Shown piece by piece: positions 57,165-64,000 of a stretch of 64,000 bases of DNA. Position numbers and translations under genes: made by a program. The DNA is from Pseudomonas sp. IB20 (GTDB lineage Bacteria > Pseudomonadota > Gammaproteobacteria > Pseudomonadales > Pseudomonadaceae), in contig NZ_CP046103.1 of assembly GCF_009707325.1 (NCBI RefSeq), forward strand, positions 806,001 through 870,000. Reading direction: 5' to 3'. Below the pieces are notes generated by a model. It was not told the DNA's origin. It made no database searches and saw only the letters and a list, made by a program, of their open reading frames with translations. Positions within the stretch are counted from its first letter, which is position 1, and every line of letters begins with the position of its first letter.

Positions 57165-58061
57165 TTATTGATTGATCGGATGTTGGCGCAGGAAATCTGC
57201 AGCGACAGCGGACGGGCTTTCGTGGTCGACGTCGACCCGTGCGTTCAGCTGGCGCATGGTTGCGTCGTCGAACAGCGCGGCGAGAGGTTTGAGGTCAGCT
57301 TCCAGCTGCGGGTGGGCGTCCAGATAAACCTGGCGCACTACCGGTGCGGCGGTGTAGTCCGGGAAGTAGTGCTTGTCGTCATCCAGCAGCTTCAACTTGA
57401 AGGCATCCAGGCGACCGTCGGTGGTGTAGACCAGACCGGCAAACACCTGGCCATTACGCAGCGCGGTGTAGACCAAGCCGGCGTCCATCTGCCGGGTGTT
57501 TTTGCGCGTGAGGTTCATGTCATACAGCTTGACCATGCCGGCCATGCCGTCGGAACGGTTGGCGAACTCGGTGTCCAGGGCCACCAGGCGCGTGCCTGTA
57601 TTTTTTTCTGCCAGGGCTTGGGTCAGGTCGCTGATACTGTTGATCTGCGGGAATTCCTTGGCCACGTTTTCTGGCAGCGCCAGTGCGTAGGTGTTGCTGA
57701 ATTTCGACGGCGACAGCCAGACCAGGCCTTTCTTTGCGTCGAGTTCTTTCACCCGTGCGTAGGACTGCTCGTTGTCGAGCTTCTCGTCTACATGGTTGTA
57801 ATTCACCAGCGACACCCCGGTGTATTCCCAGAGCATATCCAGTTGCCCGCTTTCCTGGGCACTGCGTGCCAGGTTACTGCCCAGGCCGCCGGTCACACGG
57901 GTGTCGTAACCCTTGGTGCGCAGGTACTGGGCGGTGATTTCGGCAAGCAGGGTCTGTTCGGTGAACACCCGGGCGCCGATGCGGATGACCGGTTTTTCGG
58001 CGGCTTGCGCAATGCCTGCAAACAGCAGGACGCAGCTTAATATCAACGTCAGTTTTTTCAT
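57165..58061 (-). CDS. Osmoprotectant ABC transporter substrate-binding protein (OpuAC/OsmF type)
   Basis: The 298-residue periplasmic protein has a signal peptide (MKKLTLILSCVLLFAGIAQA, cut before AEKP). The OpuAC core follows (IRIGARVFTEQTLLAEITAQYLRTKGYDTRVTGGLGSNLARSAQESGQLDMLWEYTGVSL). The family binds quaternary amines such as betaine, choline or carnitine. Its ligand here cannot be told from sequence alone. It lies between the two permease genes. Confidence 0.92.
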   Translation of the reverse strand: MKKLTLILSCVLLFAGIAQAAEKPVIRIGARVFTEQTLLAEITAQYLRTKGYDTRVTGGLGSNLARSAQESGQLDMLWEYTGVSLVNYNHVDEKLDNEQSYARVKELDAKKGLVWLSPSKFSNTYALALPENVAKEFPQINSISDLTQALAEKNTGTRLVALDTEFANRSDGMAGMVKLYDMNLTRKNTRQMDAGLVYTALRNGQVFAGLVYTTDGRLDAFKLKLLDDDKHYFPDYTAAPVVRQVYLDAHPQLEADLKPLAALFDDATMRQLNARVDVDHESPSAVAADFLRQHPINQ

Positions 58062-58081
58062 GTGATTTCCTTTGCCAAGCC

Positions 58082-58798
58082 TTAAGACGGACGCAACCCG
58101 CGTTCCAGCCAGAGGCGGCTGGCCATGGTCACCAGACCGTCGAGCAGCAATGCCAGCAACGCGGTGCACGCGGCGCCGAGCAGCAATTGCGGCTGATTGT
58201 TCAAGGCGATGCCGGGGAAAATCAGACTGCCCAGGCTGTTGGCGCCGATCAGGAACGCCAGCGGTGCGGTGCCGACGTTGATCGCCAGGGCCACGCGCAC
58301 ACCGCCGATGATGATCGGCACGGCGTTGGGCAACTCCACGCGAAACAGCACCTGGCGCGGCGTCATGCCGATGCCGGTGGCGGCTTCTTTCAGCGAGCCT
58401 TGAACGTTTTTGAGGCCTTCGTAGGTGTTGCGCACAATGGGCAGCAACGAGGCGAGGAACAACGCGAAGATGGCCGGGCCACTGCCGATGCCGAGGACGC
58501 CGAGGGCGATGGCCAGTACGGCCAGGGGAGGGACGGTGTTGCCGATGTTGAAGATCTGCATGAAGCGTTCTGCGCGCCCGACCATGTTCGGTCGGCTGAG
58601 CAGGATACCGGCGGGGATCCCTACAACGAGGGCTGCCAGCATGGAGACAAAAACGAGGATCAGGTGTGCTTGCAGGTAAAACAACAAATCGTCGCGGTAC
58701 AGTTCGATCGTGTTGATGCCGATCCAGTGGACCAGCAGGGCCAGGAGAGCGACGACAACCGCTCCACCTATCAGCCCTTTGCCATAGCGAATAGCCAC
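58082..58798 (-). CDS. Osmoprotectant ABC transporter permease (first permease)
   Basis: The 238-residue permease has five to six membrane helices and the EAA motif in GSLKEAATGIGMTPRQVLFRVELPNAVPIIIGG. A GTG at 58798 is chosen as start because AAGGAGT lies 8 bases upstream and the protein then begins VAIRYGKGLIGGAVV. The frame is open to 58912 but without a ribosome site. It is the first gene of the operon permease - binding protein - permease - ATPase. Confidence 0.9.
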   Translation of the reverse strand: MAIRYGKGLIGGAVVVALLALLVHWIGINTIELYRDDLLFYLQAHLILVFVSMLAALVVGIPAGILLSRPNMVGRAERFMQIFNIGNTVPPLAVLAIALGVLGIGSGPAIFALFLASLLPIVRNTYEGLKNVQGSLKEAATGIGMTPRQVLFRVELPNAVPIIIGGVRVALAINVGTAPLAFLIGANSLGSLIFPGIALNNQPQLLLGAACTALLALLLDGLVTMASRLWLERGLRPS

Positions 58799-59003
58799 AG
58801 GCGGACTCCTTTTTTCTTTTGTCGGCGAACACATTTCTTCGTGGCATGCCATTGCTGGCTGCCTCTGAATGTGGTCGCGAAAAGCAGCTCGCCAATGCCG
58901 GTAAGACGGCATGAGGTCAAGCCATGAGCGCAGCCTCGTCAGGCTAACTTGCTGATTTATCAGCCCCTGTTCCGAGTGCGATAGCAGGGGAGTGGACGTC
59001 TCT

Positions 59004-59017
59004 ACCTTTTAAAAGGT
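59004..59017. promoter_or_regulatory. Perfect 14-bp palindrome between the osmoprotectant operon and prfC
   Basis: ACCTTTTAAAAGGT lies in the 330-base divergent intergenic region, about 200 bases before the permease GTG and 112 before prfC. Its perfect dyad fits a dimeric regulator site. No regulator gene is adjacent, so this remains a candidate. Confidence 0.4.
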
Positions 59018-59084
59018 TCCACACTTGGCTGCATTTAGCCACCCTCAATGGGCTGAACGGTGGTCCGGCTCCCTGGGTTTGCGC

Positions 59085-59090
59085 TATACT
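59085..59090 (+). promoter_or_regulatory. Probable sigma-70 -10 box of prfC
   Basis: TATACT lies 39 bases before the prfC ATG. The -35 region (around 59062) has no good match, so only the -10 is called. Confidence 0.45.
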
Positions 59091-59128
59091 CGCCGCCCTT
59101 TTTTGACTCACCTGCCAGGCGATTTCCC

Positions 59129-60712
<1,584 letters not shown>

Positions 60713-60721
60713 AAACCGATG

Positions 60722-60746
60722 CGGGCCATACGCTACGTATGGCCCG
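60722..60746 (+). terminator. Hairpin after prfC, probable terminator
   Basis: CGGGCCATAC - GCTAC - GTATGGCCCG is a perfect 10-bp stem 10 bases past the prfC stop. The following TCTTGG is a poor T-run, so termination may be partial. Confidence 0.6.
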
Positions 60747-60950
60747 TCTTGGAGTGTTTCGTATCAGCGACAACTACGCAAACGACTCAGGCTGGCATTC
60801 AACTGACTATCGTTTAGTTGGAAAATAACTGTCGGTCTTTGCCTCATTGATAAAACGGTCGTATTCGGGGCGTGAGATAAAGCCGTATGCGCGACTAGGT
60901 TGATAAAGGGGCCTGAAACAGTTCACCCATCGACTGAAAAGGAGGCCGTC

Positions 60951-61226
60951 GTGCCGAGAATTCAACGTGCTACCCAACTGGTGCTGCTGGCAACCTTGGG
61001 CGTAGCCAACGCCTGGGCGCACACCCCAGTGCCGGTCTCCGGCCTGCTATTTGCGGATGCGGGAACGCCCCAGTGGAAAGACACGGGCCCAGTCACCAAG
61101 AAAAAGCAGAACGAGGTCAATTCCGGCAGTTGGCAACCACAAGCCCAACCTGCTCCCAAGGAGGACGCAGAAAACCCCTACAACGAAGGTGAAGACAGCG
61201 AAACCTACGATGACGGCGACACCTGA
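60951..61226 (+). CDS. Small exported protein of unknown function
   Basis: The 91-residue protein begins at a GTG seven bases after a strong AAAAGGAGG box. It has a signal peptide (VPRIQRATQLVLLATLGVANAWA) expected to be cut before HTPVPVSG. The mature part is Pro/Gln/Asn rich and ends in a strongly acidic tail (EDAENPYNEGEDSETYDDGDT). No family is recognised. The next gene encodes another short exported protein with the same AWA-H junction. Confidence 0.72.
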   Translation: MPRIQRATQLVLLATLGVANAWAHTPVPVSGLLFADAGTPQWKDTGPVTKKKQNEVNSGSWQPQAQPAPKEDAENPYNEGEDSETYDDGDT

Positions 61227-61323
61227 AGCCTGGCGCAAACCGGGCATTGGGACTAGCTTCTTACTGGGCGACGGTAAACAGCTGTCGTGCAGGATTCATC
61301 TACTGACTGGACGGAAATCGACC

Positions 61324-61518
61324 ATGAGTATTTTTCAACGAGTTGTGCTGTTGCTAAAGGTGTTGGTGCTGTTGTCGTTGGGGATGTCGACGGCCTGGGC
61401 GCATAACCCGGCGCAGGGCAGCCAGGCGGGCTTTTCGGCGGTGCAGACGACGCAGGGGAAAGGGTTGCAGTTGGCCAAGTCTGAATCCGGGCTGGCTACT
61501 GTGAGAACTCACAGGTGA
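61324..61518 (+). CDS. Small exported protein of unknown function
   Basis: The 64-residue protein has a signal peptide (MSIFQRVVLLLKVLVLLSLGMSTAWA) expected to be cut before HNPAQGSQAGFSAV. The mature 38 residues lack Cys and end in RTHR. A GGA-rich stretch (GGACGGAAAT) lies upstream of the ATG. No homology is recognised. Similar signal peptides and the shared AWA-H junction suggest it is a diverged relative of the 60951 gene, 97 bases upstream. Confidence 0.65.
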   Translation: MSIFQRVVLLLKVLVLLSLGMSTAWAHNPAQGSQAGFSAVQTTQGKGLQLAKSESGLATVRTHR

Positions 61519-61577
61519 TTAGATTGCTTTCGAATACTTAATGGGGTTTGTTAACAGAAAGCACTCGGTGATAAGCC

Positions 61578-61624
61578 GAAAAAAACCCCTCCCAACAGGC
61601 TGATGCGCAACCTGATGGGAAGGG
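61578..61624 (-). terminator. Intrinsic terminator of the dpp operon
   Basis: On the minus strand CCCTTCCCATCAGG and CCTGTTGGGAGGGG form a long stem (minor mismatches) around an 11-base loop, followed by T7. It lies about 50 bases past the dppF stop. Confidence 0.85.
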
Positions 61625-61677
61625 CTTGTAGAACACACTTAATGCCCTGGGTTGACCCCCAAGGCATCTTTTATCGG

Positions 61678-62649
61678 TCAGGCCACAAACTGCTCCGCAT
61701 AGTGGCAAGCCACCTGACGGTTATCCAAGGCACGCAACTGCGGCTCCTCGCTGCTGCACCGCGTGGTCGCATACGGGCAGCGCTTGTGGAACGCGCAGCC
61801 AGGTGGCGGGTTCAGCGGGTTGGGCAGTTCGCCGACGATTTTGATCTTCGGCTTGTTCGGGTCCGGGTGGATGGTCGGGGTGGCCGACAGCAGCGCCTGG
61901 GTGTACGGGTGCAGAGGGCGGGCGTAGATGTCGTCCTTGGGGCCGACTTCCACCGGGCGGCCGAGGTACATCACCATCACGTCGTCGGCGACGTGTTGCA
62001 CCACCGCCAGGTTGTGGGAGATGAACACGTAGGCGGTGTTGAATTCCTGCTGCAGGTCCATGAACAGGTTGAGCACCTGGGCCTGGATCGACACGTCCAG
62101 CGCCGAGGTCGGTTCATCCGCCACCAGCACTTTGGGTTGCAGCATCATGGCGCGGGCCAATGCGATGCGCTGACGCTGGCCACCGGAGAACATGTGCGGG
62201 TAGCGCTGATAGTGCTCAGGGCGCAGGCCCACTTGCTTCATCATCGCCTGGACTTTCTCGCGGCGTTCAGCGGCGGACAGATTAGTGTTGATCAGCAGCG
62301 GCTCGCCGAGTTGATCACCGACTTTCTGGCGCGGGTTCAACGACGCGTACGGGCTCTGGAACACCATCTGCACGTCTTTGCGTAATTGCTTGCGCTGGGC
62401 CTTGTTGGCGCCGGCGACTTCCTGGCCGGCGATTTTCAGCGAGCCTGACGACGGTTCTTCAATCAGCGTCAGGGCGCGGGCCAGGGTGGATTTGCCGCAA
62501 CCGGATTCGCCAACGACCGCCAGGGTCTTGCCGGCTTCCAGCTCAAACGACACACCATTAAGCGCGCGTACCAGCGCGTGGCCCTTGAACAGGCCACGGG
62601 ACACTTCGTAGTGACGGGTCAGGTCGCGGGCGGTAAGAACGACGGCCAT
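61678..62649 (-). CDS. dppF: Dipeptide ABC transporter ATP-binding protein DppF
   Basis: The 323-residue ATPase has Walker A GESGCGKST, signature FSGGQRQRIALARAMMLQPKVLVADEPTSALDVS, and the oligopeptide-family C-terminus with cysteine cluster (PPGCAFHKRCPYATTRC). It powers dipeptide import with DppD. Its ATG overlaps the dppD stop by one base (TAATG). Confidence 0.94.
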   Translation of the reverse strand: MAVVLTARDLTRHYEVSRGLFKGHALVRALNGVSFELEAGKTLAVVGESGCGKSTLARALTLIEEPSSGSLKIAGQEVAGANKAQRKQLRKDVQMVFQSPYASLNPRQKVGDQLGEPLLINTNLSAAERREKVQAMMKQVGLRPEHYQRYPHMFSGGQRQRIALARAMMLQPKVLVADEPTSALDVSIQAQVLNLFMDLQQEFNTAYVFISHNLAVVQHVADDVMVMYLGRPVEVGPKDDIYARPLHPYTQALLSATPTIHPDPNKPKIKIVGELPNPLNPPPGCAFHKRCPYATTRCSSEEPQLRALDNRQVACHYAEQFVA

Positions 62650-63617
62650 TACGCCACCTCCTGGTTCAAGGGGTAGAAGCAGCGCGCAAGGCTGTTGCTT
62701 TTCGGGTCAAGGCCAGGCCGCTGGGCACGGCAGGATTCCTGCACATACGGGCAGCGCGGCGACAACAGGCAACCCTGCGGCCGGTCATAACGACCGGGAA
62801 CAATGCCCGGCAGCGTGGCCAGGCGCGTGGCGCCCAGGCTGTGCTCCGGGATTGCCTTGAGCAGCGCTTCGCTGTACGGGTGCGCCGGGATGTCGAACAA
62901 CTGCGGCACCTGGCCGACTTCCACGGCTTGGCCGGCGTACATCACGCACACACGCTGGGCGGTTTCGGCCACCACGGCGAGGTCGTGGGTGATCAGCACC
63001 AGGCCCATGTTCTGCTCTTTCTGCAGGGCCAGCAGCAGCTCCATGATCTGCGCCTGGATGGTCACGTCCAAGGCCGTGGTCGGTTCGTCGGCGATCAGCA
63101 GTTTCGGCTCGCCGGCAATCGCCATGGCGATGGCCACACGCTGGCTCATACCGCCGGACAGTTGGTGCGGGTAGGCATCCATACGGCTGGCGGCGCCTGG
63201 GATTTCAACTTTTTCGAGCAGCTCGATAGCGCGTTTACGTGCTTGTCTGCCGGACATTTTCAGGTGCAGGCGCAGCACTTCTTCAATCTGGAAACCCACG
63301 GTGTAGCTGGGGTTCAGCGCGGTCATCGGGTCCTGGAACACCATCGCCAGGTCTTTGCCGACGATCTGGCGGCGCTGACGGTTACTCAGCTTGAGCATGT
63401 CCTTGCCGTCGAAGTTCAGCGCGTCGGCGGTGACGATCCCGGGGTGCTCGATCAGGCCCATCAGCGCCATCATGGTCACGGATTTACCCGAGCCCGACTC
63501 GCCAACGATCGCCAGTACTTCGCCTTTGTCGACGCAAATGTCGAGGCCATCGACCACCGGCACGGCGGTCTTGTCGCCGAAGCGCACATTGAGATTCTTG
63601 ATTTCTAACAGTGACAT
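62649..63617 (-). CDS. dppD: Dipeptide ABC transporter ATP-binding protein DppD
   Basis: The 322-residue ATPase has Walker [10 protein letters not shown], signature [34 protein letters not shown] and the C-terminal Cys cluster ([16 protein letters not shown]). The start is the ATG at 63617, ten bases after dppC; the frame extends 20 codons upstream into dppC without support. Confidence 0.94.
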   Translation of the reverse strand: MSLLEIKNLNVRFGDKTAVPVVDGLDICVDKGEVLAIVGESGSGKSVTMMALMGLIEHPGIVTADALNFDGKDMLKLSNRQRRQIVGKDLAMVFQDPMTALNPSYTVGFQIEEVLRLHLKMSGRQARKRAIELLEKVEIPGAASRMDAYPHQLSGGMSQRVAIAMAIAGEPKLLIADEPTTALDVTIQAQIMELLLALQKEQNMGLVLITHDLAVVAETAQRVCVMYAGQAVEVGQVPQLFDIPAHPYSEALLKAIPEHSLGATRLATLPGIVPGRYDRPQGCLLSPRCPYVQESCRAQRPGLDPKSNSLARCFYPLNQEVA

Positions 63618-63627
63618 GGGAATCTCC

Positions 63628-64000
63628 TCAGGCGGCGTTCTTGAGTTTCGGGTCCAGCGCATCGCGCAGGCCGTCACCCATCAAGTTGATTGCCAGCACG
63701 CTGAGCAAAATGGTCAGACCCGGCAGGCTCACGACCCACCAGGCGCGTTCGATGTAGTCACGGGCCGAAGCCAGCATGGTGCCCCACTCAGGGGTTGGCG
63801 GTTGTACGCCAAGGCCAAGGAAGCCCAGGGCCGCGGCATCGAGAATCGCCGAAGAGAAGCTCAAAGTGGCCTGTACGATCAGCGGCGCCATGCAGTTAGG
63901 CAGCACGGTGATGAACATCAGGCGTGGCAGGCCGGCGCCGGCGAGGCGGGCGGCCGTCACGTAGTCGCGGTTCAGTTCGCCCATCACTGCAGCACGGGTC
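63628..64000 (-). CDS. dppC: Dipeptide ABC transporter permease DppC, 5' end missing
   Basis: The frame stays open to the last base, so the start lies beyond the window. The visible C-terminal 124 residues include the EAA loop ([72 protein letters not shown]) and the last membrane helix ([26 protein letters not shown]). It pairs with DppB to form the dipeptide channel. Confidence 0.93.
   Translation of the reverse strand, partial: TRAAVMGELNRDYVTAARLAGAGLPRLMFITVLPNCMAPLIVQATLSFSSAILDAAALGFLGLGVQPPTPEWGTMLASARDYIERAWWVVSLPGLTILLSVLAINLMGDGLRDALDPKLKNAA

Overview
The window is about 64 kb of GC-rich, gene-dense DNA that reads as the chromosome of a fluorescent-group Pseudomonas. The evidence is gene order shared with the Pseudomonas core genome (rpsT, murJ, ribF, ileS, lspA, fkpB, ispH, minor pilins, thiO, bamD, rluD, pgeF, clpB; then pilA, tRNA-Thr, nadC, ampDE; then piuA, piuC, Sel1 and speC). 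Genus-typical small families (DUF3094, DUF1780, DUF1631, PP0621) and REP palindromes built on GTGGGAGCGGGCTTGCCCGC point the same way. No prophage, integrase, transposase, CRISPR array or defence island was seen.

Layout. 1-5.6 kb: the end of cysNC, an acyltransferase and pta (minus strand), a DUF3565 gene divergent from slyD, and a REP doublet. 5.6-13.7 kb: rpsT (minus), then murJ and ribF-ileS-lspA-fkpB, then ispH. 13.6-17.7 kb: minor type IV pilins pilV-W-X-E with an inverted fimT-like gene, then thiO. 18-23.7 kb: bamD (minus), rluD-pgeF, and clpB behind a textbook sigma-32 promoter. 23.8-24.5 kb: a tRNA Asn-Pro-Lys operon plus an exact second tRNA-Pro beyond a terminator. 24.5-32 kb: an NDH-2 type dehydrogenase, small conserved proteins, an ECF-type permease broken by an in-frame amber codon, yacG-coaE-pilD-pilC, pilA, and tRNA-Thr. 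32-37.7 kb: nadC, DUF1631, ampD-ampE, a chemoreceptor remnant and a small zinc-ribbon membrane protein. 37.7-45.2 kb: tatD, cra and the fructose PTS operon fruBKA with a visible Cra operator. 45.4-53.7 kb: phoD, then an iron-uptake cluster (PepSY-flavodoxin-reductase fusion, PiuA-like receptor, PiuC-like dioxygenase, Sel1 protein). 53.7-58.8 kb: speC with a possible attenuator in its leader, and a four-gene osmoprotectant ABC transporter. 59-64 kb: prfC, two small exported proteins, and dppF-dppD-dppC (the last cut by the window end).

The genes work in recognisable modules: sulfate activation, acetate/phosphate metabolism, isoprenoid and lipoprotein maturation, cell-wall recycling linked to beta-lactamase control (ampDE), fructose uptake under Cra, iron acquisition, polyamine synthesis, osmoprotection and dipeptide import.

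No convincing new system was found. The most informative observations are reductive: a type IV pilus locus that keeps pilA, pilC, pilD and minor pilins but lacks pilB, pilY1 and pilSR at their usual places; a permease killed by a probable single base change; and a truncated chemoreceptor. The best candidates for new biology are a terminator-like hairpin in the speC leader and two adjacent small exported proteins that would both start with histidine after signal cleavage.
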